From an uncultured Clostridia bacterium (GTDB taxonomy: Bacteria > Bacillota > Clostridia > Oscillospirales > Acutalibacteraceae), in contig CAMNDS010000028.1 in the NCBI GenBank assembly GCA_946535695.1, forward strand, positions 1-9,056: a stretch of DNA of 9,056 nt, read 5' to 3'. Positions 1-6,548 of this stretch are shown here, in pieces (the first letter of the stretch is position 1; each line of letters opens with the position of its first letter). Below the pieces are notes generated by a model. It was not told the DNA's origin, searched no databases, and saw only the letters and a program-made list of their open reading frames with translations. The translations under genes were made by a program, and so were the position numbers.

Positions 1-30
1 AGGCCTAGAGAAAATACGTTAATTTTAATC

Positions 31-100
31 AGATATTCTCTCCGGCGATGCCGGAGAGAGCGCTTCTGATTTAATTTTTAAGTTTCGAAAGAAGTCTATT
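31..100 (+). repeat. Dispersed hairpin repeat, copy 1 (intact)
   Basis: This is the best-preserved copy of a repeat family found six times in the window. It opens with AGATATTCTCTCCGGC. A 10-bp perfect stem pairs 37-46 with 50-59 around a 3-nt loop (GAT). An AT-rich tail follows, with TGATTTAATTTTTAAG and then TTTCGAAAGAAGTCT. It lies just beyond the stop codon of ppk, on the opposite strand. The stem is GC-rich, but no run of T follows it on either strand, so it is a poor fit to an intrinsic terminator. The start and end are set by alignment to the other copies. It may be a small non-autonomous mobile or REP-like element; no function is shown by the sequence. Confidence 0.8.
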
Positions 101-116
101 ATTAATCAAAAAAAAT

Positions 117-2171
117 TTATTTATAATACTTTTTCGCCAAATCAAAAAATTCAGATTGAGAATTTATTAATTTTGCATTTTTGCCAAAAATAAGTCTATG
201 ATATTCACCTTTATTATCCATTTCACGTGCATTAACATTATCTTCAAGCATGATTCTTAACATATTTATAATTCTTGATTTTACATCAAAGTCTTCAATC
301 GGAAAAAGTGCTTCAACACGCTTATCTAAATTTCGCTTCATTATGTCAGCACTGCCAACATAAACCTTACTATTTTCGGCATTTTCAAAATAAAAAATCC
401 TGCTGTGTTCTAAAAGTCTGCCAACAATACTTCTGACTCTTATATTTTCACTCAAATTTTTAATCTTAGGAATAAGTCCGCAAATGCCTCTCACTATTAA
501 ATCAATTTTAACATTTGCACACGAAGCTTCGTATAATTTATCTATTATTTCCTTGTCAATCAATGCGTTAACTTTAAAAATAATTCTACTTTTAATATTT
601 TTTTTAGCATTTTTTATTTCGTTATCAATAAGTTCTAAAATTGATTTTCGAGTCCCGTGAGGCGAAATAATTAATTTTTTATAATCTTTATTTTCTGAAT
701 ATCCTGTTAAACAATTAAATAAATTTGCGGTATCTTCGCTGATTTTTTTATTACTAGTAAAAAGACCAATATCAGTGTAATATTTAGCGGTAATATCATT
801 ATAATTGCCAGTGCCCAGATGTACGTATCTGCGAATGTTGTTGCCTTCTTTTCTAATTATCATAATTGCTTTACAGTGAATTTTATAACCTGGAATTCCG
901 TGAATAACATGGCAACCGCTTTTTTCAAGCTTTTGAGCCCAAATTATATTATTTTCCTCATCAAATCTTGCTTTTAATTCAACAAAAGTAGTAACTTGTT
1001 TGCCATTTTCAACTGCCTGAATCAGAGCATCAATAATTGGAGAATTGCCTGAAACTCTATAAAGCGTTTGCTTAATCGCAATAACGTTTGGATCTATAGC
1101 AGCTTGCCTCACAAATTCCACAACAGCGTCAAAACTTTCGAACGGATGGCAAACCAGAACATCTTTTTTCCTTATTACATCAAAAATTTTACCGTCTGAT
1201 AAATTTTTAAAAACCGAAACAGGCTCTTGCCTTGCAAACTTTAAAGAATTATCCCAAGACTCTCTATAAAATTTTGATAAAAAGCTCAAATCAATTGGTC
1301 CAAAAGCTTCATAGACATCATAACTTTTAATTTTAAGATTTTTCATCAAAAATTTTTTAATTTTTTTATCACCGTAATCAGAAATTTCGAGCCTCACAAC
1401 GTCGCCTCGCTTACGCTTTTTAATCGTGCGTTTAACTTCTTGCAATAAATTCTCGGTATCTTCGTTAACGTCCAAATCAGAATTTCTGGTCACCCTGAAA
1501 ATTCTTGAAGAACGCACTTTATAAATCTCAAAAATATTACAAATCTCGCTTTCGATAAGCTCTTCGAGCAACACATAAAAATTACCTTCACCCGGCAATT
1601 TTATGTACCTTTTGAGCACACTCGGAATTGAAACCACGCCAAAAAGCCTGCGGTCGCGCTCATCGGCAAGCTCAACTGCAATATTCAAATTTTTCCCGAC
1701 CAAAAACGGGAATGGTCTGCCGACATCAATTGCAAGCGGCGTAAGAACCGGATAAATAGTATTTTTAAAATAATCTTTTAAAAAAATTCGCTGGGAATCG
1801 TCAACTTCATGCATAGATAAAAATTTAATGCCGAATTTTTTCAGTTTAGGCAGCAAAAAGCCGTTATAACACTTATATTGTTTTTTATAAAATTTATGCA
1901 TTTTTTTTCTAAGCTTTTTAAATATTTTTTTTGCTTTCATACCATAAATATCTTTTTTTCTAAAGTTTTTAACTATTCTTTTTATTAATCCCGAAACTCT
2001 GACCATAAAAAACTCATCCAAATTCGAAGCTGAAATCCCTAAAAATTTTGCACATTCCATAATAGGATGGCTAAAATCGTTAGCCTCCTCTAAAATTCGT
2101 GAATTAAACGAAAGCCAACTAAGCTCTCTATTATTATAAATAAACTTATTTTTTAATTTTTTCTTACTCAA
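117..2171 (-). CDS. ppk1: Polyphosphate kinase 1 (PPK1)
   Basis: PPK1 reversibly transfers the gamma-phosphate of ATP onto inorganic polyphosphate, a phosphate and energy store linked to stress survival. The protein is full length (about 685 residues; the family is close to 690). Counting from the GTG at 2180, the family landmarks are NRELSWLSFN near residue 17, SNLDEFF near 52, and a C-terminal pair of phospholipase-D-like domains. The autophosphorylated histidine is H435 in GYKIHCK, the second histidine is H592 in EHSRIFYF, and the nucleotide/Mg-binding arginines are R375 and R405. These match the E. coli enzyme in both position and motif. The GTG at 2178-2180 lies inside the likely Shine-Dalgarno (GAGGTG), so a TTG at 2169-2171, six nt downstream of it, is the preferred start; the difference is three residues. 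The gene has its own sigma-A-type promoter and is not coupled to the upstream rluD-like gene. No intrinsic terminator is obvious after it. Confidence 0.97.
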   Translation of the reverse strand: MSKKKLKNKFIYNNRELSWLSFNSRILEEANDFSHPIMECAKFLGISASNLDEFFMVRVSGLIKRIVKNFRKKDIYGMKAKKIFKKLRKKMHKFYKKQYKCYNGFLLPKLKKFGIKFLSMHEVDDSQRIFLKDYFKNTIYPVLTPLAIDVGRPFPFLVGKNLNIAVELADERDRRLFGVVSIPSVLKRYIKLPGEGNFYVLLEELIESEICNIFEIYKVRSSRIFRVTRNSDLDVNEDTENLLQEVKRTIKKRKRGDVVRLEISDYGDKKIKKFLMKNLKIKSYDVYEAFGPIDLSFLSKFYRESWDNSLKFARQEPVSVFKNLSDGKIFDVIRKKDVLVCHPFESFDAVVEFVRQAAIDPNVIAIKQTLYRVSGNSPIIDALIQAVENGKQVTTFVELKARFDEENNIIWAQKLEKSGCHVIHGIPGYKIHCKAIMIIRKEGNNIRRYVHLGTGNYNDITAKYYTDIGLFTSNKKISEDTANLFNCLTGYSENKDYKKLIISPHGTRKSILELIDNEIKNAKKNIKSRIIFKVNALIDKEIIDKLYEASCANVKIDLIVRGICGLIPKIKNLSENIRVRSIVGRLLEHSRIFYFENAENSKVYVGSADIMKRNLDKRVEALFPIEDFDVKSRIINMLRIMLEDNVNAREMDNKGEYHRLIFGKNAKLINSQSEFFDLAKKYYK

Positions 2172-2229
2172 ACTATTCACCTCAATTCAACTAATTAGCA
2201 CAAATAAAAAAAATACCAGATATACGGGT

Positions 2230-2258
2230 ATTGTATTATTTTTGACAAAAATTGTCAA
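2230..2258 (-). promoter_or_regulatory. Sigma-A-type promoter of ppk1
   Basis: On the minus strand, TTGACA (2258-2253) and TACAAT (2235-2230) are separated by exactly 17 bp, a near-perfect housekeeping promoter. Transcription should begin near 2222, about 50 nt before the ppk start codon. The -35 box is one arm of a perfect 7-bp inverted repeat (TTGACAA, 3 nt, TTGTCAA; 2242-2258), so a regulator could bind there, though this may be chance. Confidence 0.75.
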
Positions 2259-2268
2259 GCTTTCACAT

Positions 2269-3219
2269 TTAGTTTTCAGCCAAAAAACACAAAAAAAATC
2301 GAAAATATTCAGGCAAATTCGATAAAAACTCCATATTTTTATGAGTTATAGGGTGCTCAAATACTATTTTTGCCGCGTGTAAACATTGACCATTTAAAAA
2401 TTCAGGGTCATTTTTCGCTCCATAAACAATATCCCCCGCCAAAGGATGCCCCATATAAGACGAATGAACCCTTATTTGATGCGTTCTGCCGGTTTCGAGA
2501 AAAAATTTTACAAAAGAATATTTTTTAAAAACTTTTAAAGTTTTATAGTGAGTAACAGCACTGCGCGAATTTAAATCTGTAACCGCCATTTTTTTCCTAT
2601 CCTTTTTATCCCTGCCAATCGGCAAATCAATTGTACCTGACAAAAATTTAAAACTTCCGTGAACTATACCCAAATATTCTCGCTTAGCAGTTTTATTTTT
2701 TATCTGATTTGCTAAATTTTCATGCACAAAATTATTTTTTGCAACAAGTAAAAGTCCGCTGGTATCTTTATCTAATCTATGAACAATCCCCGGCCGAAAA
2801 CTCCCATTGATATTCGAAAGAGCAGATTTGCGATAAAGCAGAGCGTTGACAAGTGTATCATTATAATGCCCCGCGGCAGGATGAACAACCATCCCCTTTG
2901 GCTTGTTTATCACCATCAAAAATTCATCTTCGAAAACTACATCAATTGGAATATTAACTGCTTCAATTTTATTAGAATTTAAATCATTATTCCTCATTAA
3001 ATTGATACAAATTTCGTCACCAATTTTGGGAATATAATCTTTTTTTTCTCGTCTATCATTTACTAAAATATTCCCAATATTTAACATTTTGACAACTAAC
3101 GAGCGACTTAAAAACGAAGTCCGCCTTGAAATAAACAAATCAAGCCGCGTAATTTTATCAAGCGAACTAACAACAATTTTAAAAAACTCATTATTGTCTT
3201 GATTTATATGATCTAACAT
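2269..3219 (-). CDS. RluA-family 23S rRNA pseudouridine synthase (RluD-like)
   Basis: This enzyme isomerises specific uridines in RNA to pseudouridine; the closest functional type is probably RluD, which acts on helix 69 of 23S rRNA. Residue numbers are from the GTG at 3222. An N-terminal S4 RNA-binding domain (about 22-70, with RLDLFIS and NILVND) precedes the RluA catalytic domain. The catalytic aspartate is D151 in the signature GIVHRLDKDTSGLLLVAK. GRTHQIRVH (245-253) and HPLAGD are further family hallmarks. GTG (3222) and ATG (3219) are adjacent; the ATG is chosen. There is no clear Shine-Dalgarno, and the start lies 29 nt inside the end of ybeY, so translation is probably coupled. It is the last gene of the rplM-rpsI-ybeY operon. 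The specific target uridine cannot be decided from sequence, so RluD versus another RluA subtype is left open. Confidence 0.93.
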   Translation of the reverse strand: MLDHINQDNNEFFKIVVSSLDKITRLDLFISRRTSFLSRSLVVKMLNIGNILVNDRREKKDYIPKIGDEICINLMRNNDLNSNKIEAVNIPIDVVFEDEFLMVINKPKGMVVHPAAGHYNDTLVNALLYRKSALSNINGSFRPGIVHRLDKDTSGLLLVAKNNFVHENLANQIKNKTAKREYLGIVHGSFKFLSGTIDLPIGRDKKDRKKMAVTDLNSRSAVTHYKTLKVFKKYSFVKFFLETGRTHQIRVHSSYMGHPLAGDIVYGAKNDPEFLNGQCLHAAKIVFEHPITHKNMEFLSNLPEYFRFFLCFLAEN

Positions 3220-3706
3220 CACAAGAAGACTCAGGTACGCTAACTTCAGATACTACATCATCACAAATAAAACGCATTTGCTCATAATCTCGCCCACTTT
3301 TTTCATGGTCGTACCCAAGCAAATGTAGCAAACTATGAGCAGTCCAACGCACTATTATATTCTGAAGTGGCATAAAATAAAGCTTAGCTTCCTCCAACGC
3401 TTTCTCAAGCGATAAGATAATATCACCTAAAATTTTTGCACCATTTTCAGGATTAATTTCATAATCGCCATCCTTAATTGCAGGAAACGAAAGCATGTCC
3501 GTAGGAACATCCTTTCCCCTGTATTGTTTATTTAAACTTTGAATGTAATCATTATCAACAAAAACAACACTCACATCTGCAGAATGATTGAACTTTTCGC
3601 GCACAAGAACCGAGTTACACGCTCGGCGCACAAGTAACCTCAAGCCAAGTGGTAGCTCCATAATAGTTTGCTTTTCAACAATAGTAACTTTGTAAATATA
3701 TGCCAC
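3191..3706 (-). CDS. ybeY: Endoribonuclease YbeY (16S rRNA maturation)
   Basis: YbeY is a zinc-dependent single-strand endoribonuclease needed for 16S rRNA 3'-end maturation and ribosome quality control. The metal-binding signature H-x3-H-x5-H is present as TAHSLLHLLGYDHE, with H124, H128 and H134. The family motifs YRGKDVPTDMLSFP (near 62-75) and LGDIILS (near 93-99) are also there. At 171 residues it is slightly longer than the usual 150-165, with a short C-terminal extension ending in SYKSRQ. The start is GTG, preceded at about 5 nt by GTGAGG, which begins directly after the rpsI stop; the intergenic gap is 13 nt. Its 3' end overlaps the rluD-like gene. The placement downstream of L13-S9 groups it with ribosome production. 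Confidence 0.95.
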   Translation of the reverse strand: MAYIYKVTIVEKQTIMELPLGLRLLVRRACNSVLVREKFNHSADVSVVFVDNDYIQSLNKQYRGKDVPTDMLSFPAIKDGDYEINPENGAKILGDIILSLEKALEEAKLYFMPLQNIIVRWTAHSLLHLLGYDHEKSGRDYEQMRFICDDVVSEVSVPESSCDVRSYKSRQ

Positions 3707-3719
3707 AAAAACCTCACCA

Positions 3720-4118
3720 TTAACGCTTTGAAAACTGGGGGCGCTTACGAGCAGCTTTCAAACCATACTTTTTACGCTCTTTCATGCGCGGATCTCTTGT
3801 TAAAAAACCATGAATTTTTAAACCATGATGATACTTTTCTTCATCCAAAGAATTAAGAGCGCGTGCAATTCCGTGACGAATAGCTCCCGCCTGTCCCGTC
3901 AAACCTCCGCCCGAAACATTACAAACAACGTCAAATTTCGTGAGCACATCGAAAAGCTCCAACGGCTGCTTAACCACCATTTGAAGAACCCTTGACTTAA
4001 GATATTCACTAAGTTCCAAATTATTAATTCTTATTTTGCCACTGCCCAAAAACAAATTAACTCTGGCAACCGATTTCTTTCTTCTTCCTGTTCCACCAGA
4101 ACATGCACTCAAATTCAT
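3720..4118 (-). CDS. rpsI: 30S ribosomal protein S9
   Basis: S9 is a small-subunit protein whose C-terminal tail reaches the P-site tRNA. The 132-residue protein matches the usual length of about 130. It has the N-terminal GTGRRKKSVARV block, the central GGGLTGQAGAIRHGIARAL motif and the invariant C-terminus ending in PQFSKR. The start ATG shares its A with the last base of the rplM stop (TAATG overlap), so the two genes are translationally coupled, as expected for the universal L13-S9 pair. The N-terminus shows no extension. Confidence 0.98.
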   Translation of the reverse strand: MNLSACSGGTGRRKKSVARVNLFLGSGKIRINNLELSEYLKSRVLQMVVKQPLELFDVLTKFDVVCNVSGGGLTGQAGAIRHGIARALNSLDEEKYHHGLKIHGFLTRDPRMKERKKYGLKAARKRPQFSKR

Positions 4119-4567
4119 TATGCTACCCTTACCTTTCTAAATCTATTCCAAGATTTAAATTTTTCAGAATCTTTAAATTCCGAACCAACACATAAATTAA
4201 GGCGTTTCATTTGCTTTCTCCCCAACGTGTTCGAAGGAAGCATCCCACGGATTGCCCACTCAAACACTTTGCAAGGATTTTTACTCATAACATCCGAATA
4301 ATTTATGGTTTTCAAATGACCAATGTAACCAGTATACTTATATCTTTTTTTATTTTCAAGTTTTTTACCAGTCAAAATTACTTTATCGCAATTAATTACA
4401 GTGACAAAATCGCCGCAATCAACGTGAGGAACAAAAATTGGCTTTTCTTTTCCTCTCAAAATTGACGCCACTTGCGCCGCGACTCTGCCAAGCGGCAAAT
4501 TTTTGGCATCGATAACATATCTTTCTCTTGAAACGCTCGAGCCCTTAGGCATAAAACTATCTGACAT
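4118..4567 (-). CDS. rplM: 50S ribosomal protein L13
   Basis: L13 is an early-assembly large-subunit protein that binds 23S rRNA. It is 149 residues long (family about 142-150) and carries the expected blocks: VIDAKNLPLGRVAAQVAS near the N-terminus, GDFVTVINCDKVILTGKK in the middle, and AIRGMLPSNTLGRKQMKRL towards the C-terminus. The start is ATG. The ribosome-binding region upstream is a run of six G (GGGGGGAT) about 9 nt away, rather than the usual AGGAGG. It is the first gene of the operon and follows a consensus promoter by about 26 nt of untranslated leader, too short to hold a structured L13 leader RNA. Confidence 0.98.
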   Translation of the reverse strand: MSDSFMPKGSSVSRERYVIDAKNLPLGRVAAQVASILRGKEKPIFVPHVDCGDFVTVINCDKVILTGKKLENKKRYKYTGYIGHLKTINYSDVMSKNPCKVFEWAIRGMLPSNTLGRKQMKRLNLCVGSEFKDSEKFKSWNRFRKVRVA

Positions 4568-4599
4568 TTTAAAAATCCCCCCATCATCAAGTGTTCCGA

Positions 4600-4628
4600 A
4601 TTATAATGCGCAAAATATTTTTTGTCAA
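4600..4628 (-). promoter_or_regulatory. Consensus sigma-A promoter of the rplM operon
   Basis: On the minus strand, TTGACA (4628-4623) and TATAAT (4605-4600) are spaced by exactly 17 bp, a full match to the housekeeping consensus. Transcription would begin near 4593 and run through rplM, rpsI, ybeY and the rluD-like gene. This strength suits a ribosomal protein operon. Confidence 0.88.
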
Positions 4629-4693
4629 GTCATTTTTTCAAAATTTTTTGGAATAAACGGCAAAATTTATTTTTAGCACTAAATTTTAAAATT

Positions 4694-4742
4694 AGATTTC
4701 TTTCAAAACTTAAAAATTAAATCAACAGTAGAAAGATTTATA
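4694..4742 (-). repeat. Dispersed repeat, copy 4 (hairpin missing)
   Basis: Read on the minus strand, this stretch shows TGATTTAATTTTTAAG followed by TTTTGAAAGAAATCT, almost identical to the tail of copy 1. The preceding bases (ATAAATCTTTCT) resemble the repeat's opening AGATATTCTC. The GC-rich hairpin between these two parts is absent. This is either a deletion derivative or a shorter form of the element. It begins only a few bases after the stop of the peptidase-like gene and has the same orientation as copy 5 at the other end of that gene. Confidence 0.65.
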
Positions 4743-4746
4743 CCAA

Positions 4747-6150
4747 TTATCCATTGTAACAATAATATTCACTATATTTTTCTATATTTTTTTCCGGTGT
4801 AAATCTAAAAGTAAAGCCAAGCGCACCTAACAATTCAATTTTGATGTTTTTAATCTTTTTACTATCTTCAAATTCAACGATTTTATATCCACATTTCAAA
4901 CCAAGAGAACTAAAAAATTCGCTCAAACTATTATACCTGTTGAATTGATGAACGCCACCAAAACAATTAAATTTTAACACACCAGCAAGCACAATTTTAC
5001 CATTTTCAACTCTATATTTTGGCTGATAACAATTTATGTGTCCTTCACCGCTTCCGCTAGTTTTACTAATAGCAGCTAAGCGATAAGATTCTCCATTAAT
5101 CTCAATTTTACCGTTTTCATCCATTGTGGTAGTATCTTCTTCTAATTTAACTACTTCACCATTGGAGTCTCTAATAATTTGACGCTCAGAAAGTCCTACT
5201 AACCCAAGTTTTTTAACATCATCTAATTTGAAATTCCATTTTTGTTCTCCCAAATTAATTGTTTCATTTGATTTAATGTTGTTTTTTCTGTCTTCATTTA
5301 TTTTTGCGACCTTTTCCACAAGCTTATCGAGGCCAATATTGGTGTGTTGCTGCGACCAATTGGCAAAAATCGATTTACAACCAAATGCTTTTAAAAACGG
5401 GCGTGTTCCCGTAAAACATCCGATTACTTCTGAAAACCTTCCGGCAGAAGCGTCCCTATCCAATAATTCCCCACCACACATTTTCCTTTCGTATTGATAC
5501 TCTTCATCATTTGGTTGATCAACTACTTCGTACTTGGCTTTGTTCTCATTATGAAAATCATCGGGAATAATTTGAAAACTTTGATTAGGATCAGCTTTTT
5601 GCTGCCTTACAAACAAATTGCATAATTCTTTAAAACCACATGACCATCTTTCTACCTCATGGCCATGTTCTGTAGTGTAAAAAGTATCAAAATTATTAAC
5701 TTCATTGTTTGTTATTTCACGTTCATTTTCCGGCACATTTTTAATGTAATATCCCAAAAATATTTTAGCTATTTCCTTGACTTCCATTTTTGCAACTTTT
5801 TCATATATTTCTACATCTTCAGGCGCAAACATGTTGTAAAGTGATGACAAGAAAAAGCAGTTGCCGTTTTGCCAATGATAAACCGGGATTACTCCTTTAA
5901 AAGGATAATTAACATTTTTAAAACCAGGCTTTACTGCATCTTTTTTCCCTCTTAAACTAAAATACAATGTAAGAGGCAAAGCAACGACAGCAGCGCTGGC
6001 TACACCAATACCACCCAACTTTAAATAATCAAAATAATCAAATGCCGACGCATACTGTGCAGGCACACTTCTACTCATTGCAGACACACTTTTACCCACA
6101 GACATTAACCCTAATAACACGGCTAAAGCTTTTTTTTTGTTTTTATTCAT
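4747..6150 (-). CDS. Signal-peptide, membrane-anchored papain-like cysteine peptidase (calpain- or USP-like), putative
   Basis: I do not recognise a named gene, but the 467-residue protein has clear parts. Residues 1-24 look like a signal peptide (basic MNKNKKK, hydrophobic core, SVSA cleavage-like site). Residues 45-67 are a second hydrophobic segment followed by RGKK. The soluble domain contains QNGNCFFLSSLYNMF (94-108), whose C98 sits as in the nucleophile box of clan CA cysteine peptidases. Compare calpain G-D-C-W-F-L-A-A-L and USP G-N-T-C-Y-x-N-S-L. ESYRLAAI followed by GSGEGHINCYQ (354-376) resembles the histidine box of USP-type deubiquitinases, giving H371. KFNCFGG supplies N395, 24 residues after H371, the His-Asn spacing of calpains. 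Two cautions: the glutamine lies 4, not 6, residues before the cysteine, and the 273-residue Cys-His gap is long for a calpain though usual for a USP. The start ATG has AGGAGG 8 nt upstream. Peptidase activity and substrate are inferred only. Repeat copies 4 and 5, in the same orientation, flank the gene. Confidence 0.6.
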   Translation of the reverse strand: MNKNKKKALAVLLGLMSVGKSVSAMSRSVPAQYASAFDYFDYLKLGGIGVASAAVVALPLTLYFSLRGKKDAVKPGFKNVNYPFKGVIPVYHWQNGNCFFLSSLYNMFAPEDVEIYEKVAKMEVKEIAKIFLGYYIKNVPENEREITNNEVNNFDTFYTTEHGHEVERWSCGFKELCNLFVRQQKADPNQSFQIIPDDFHNENKAKYEVVDQPNDEEYQYERKMCGGELLDRDASAGRFSEVIGCFTGTRPFLKAFGCKSIFANWSQQHTNIGLDKLVEKVAKINEDRKNNIKSNETINLGEQKWNFKLDDVKKLGLVGLSERQIIRDSNGEVVKLEEDTTTMDENGKIEINGESYRLAAISKTSGSGEGHINCYQPKYRVENGKIVLAGVLKFNCFGGVHQFNRYNSLSEFFSSLGLKCGYKIVEFEDSKKIKNIKIELLGALGFTFRFTPEKNIEKYSEYYCYNG

Positions 6151-6184
6151 AATATCAACCTCCTAAATTTAACCGATTGGTACT

Positions 6185-6213
6185 ATTATACGATATAAAA
6201 AATAAAAAATCAA
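6185..6213 (-). promoter_or_regulatory. Sigma-A-type promoter of the peptidase-like gene
   Basis: On the minus strand, TTGATT (6213-6208) and TATAAT (6190-6185) are separated by 17 bp. The -10 box is perfect and the -35 box matches at four of six positions. The start site would lie near 6178, giving a short leader that contains AGGAGG (6164-6159). Confidence 0.6.
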
Positions 6214-6277
6214 GCATAATATCGAAAAAAATGAATTAAAATAGTAAAATTTTTTATTTGATGCACCAAATGAGAAT

Positions 6278-6342
6278 AAACTTTTTTCGAAACTTACAAA
6301 TTAAGGTGTACTCTCTCCAACACTTCCGGGAAAATATCTATA
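6278..6342 (-). repeat. Dispersed repeat, copy 5 (hairpin decayed)
   Basis: Read on the minus strand, this begins ATAGATATTTTCCCGG and continues through GGAGAGAG to TTAATTTGTAAG and TTTCGAAAAAAG. It therefore aligns end to end with copy 1. The two stem arms no longer pair well (TTTTCCCGG against TTGGAGAGAG), so the hairpin has decayed or was never selected here. It sits upstream of the peptidase-like gene's promoter and points the same way as copy 4, so the gene is bracketed by direct copies. Confidence 0.65.
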
Positions 6343-6357
6343 CCGTTTTTGAAAGAA

Positions 6358-6374
6358 TAGACTTCTTTAGAAAC
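6358..6374 (-). repeat. Dispersed repeat, fragment (copy 6)
   Basis: TAGACTTCTTTAGAAAC here differs at one base from the reverse complement of the copy 1 terminus (TAGACTTCTTTCGAAAC). Only about 17 bp match. The fragment lies between copies 5 and 2, suggesting nested or successive insertion, but a short chance match is possible. Confidence 0.4.
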
Positions 6375-6378
6375 CAGT

Positions 6379-6450
6379 GATTATATTCTCTCCGGCGGCG
6401 CCGGAGAGAACATTTCTGTTTTAATTTTCAAGTTTCGAAAGAAATCTAAT
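6379..6450 (+). repeat. Dispersed hairpin repeat, copy 2 (intact)
   Basis: TATATTCTCTCCGGC is followed by a GGC loop and GCCGGAGAGA, giving an 11-bp perfect stem (6386-6396 with 6400-6410). Then come TTTAATTTTCAAG and TTTCGAAAGAAATCT. It differs from copy 1 mainly in the loop, in the spacer after the stem and at a few tail positions. It lies upstream of the cysteine-rich gene and head-to-head with copy 5. Confidence 0.8.
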
Positions 6451-6470
6451 CTAATGCTAAAAGACAAGAT

Positions 6471-6506
6471 AAGAACATATTTTTAAATTTATACATAAGA
6501 TATAAT
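6471..6506 (+). promoter_or_regulatory. Putative sigma-K-like promoter of the cysteine-rich gene
   Basis: AC (6475-6476), 17 bp, then CATAAGATA (6494-6502) fits the mother-cell sigma-K pattern AC-N16/17-CATANNNTA known from sporulating Bacillota. A good sigma-A -35 box is missing, although TATAAT also occurs at 6501-6506. The same AAGAACAT-N15-CATANNNTA arrangement stands before the DUF11 gene. Assigning it to sigma-K is inference from a short motif. Confidence 0.45.
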
Positions 6507-6548
6507 GATGGATTTTTACCATACAATGAAAAAAAGGAGTTGTAAACT

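Noticed and set aside
37..59. Repeat hairpin as the intrinsic terminator of ppk1
   Set aside because: The stem is strong, but on the minus strand it is followed by AATATCTGATTAAAATT rather than a T run. The same hairpin occurs upstream of genes elsewhere in the window.
2242..2258. Inverted repeat as the terminator of the rluD-like gene
   Set aside because: It is AT-rich and is followed by A residues, not T residues, on the minus strand; it coincides with the ppk -35 box instead.
4211..4465. Plus-strand open frame antisense to rplM
   Set aside because: It lies wholly within a clear ribosomal protein gene on the other strand and has no ribosome-binding site or recognisable motif. Similar antisense frames within the rluD-like, ybeY/rpsI and peptidase-like genes were dropped for the same reason.
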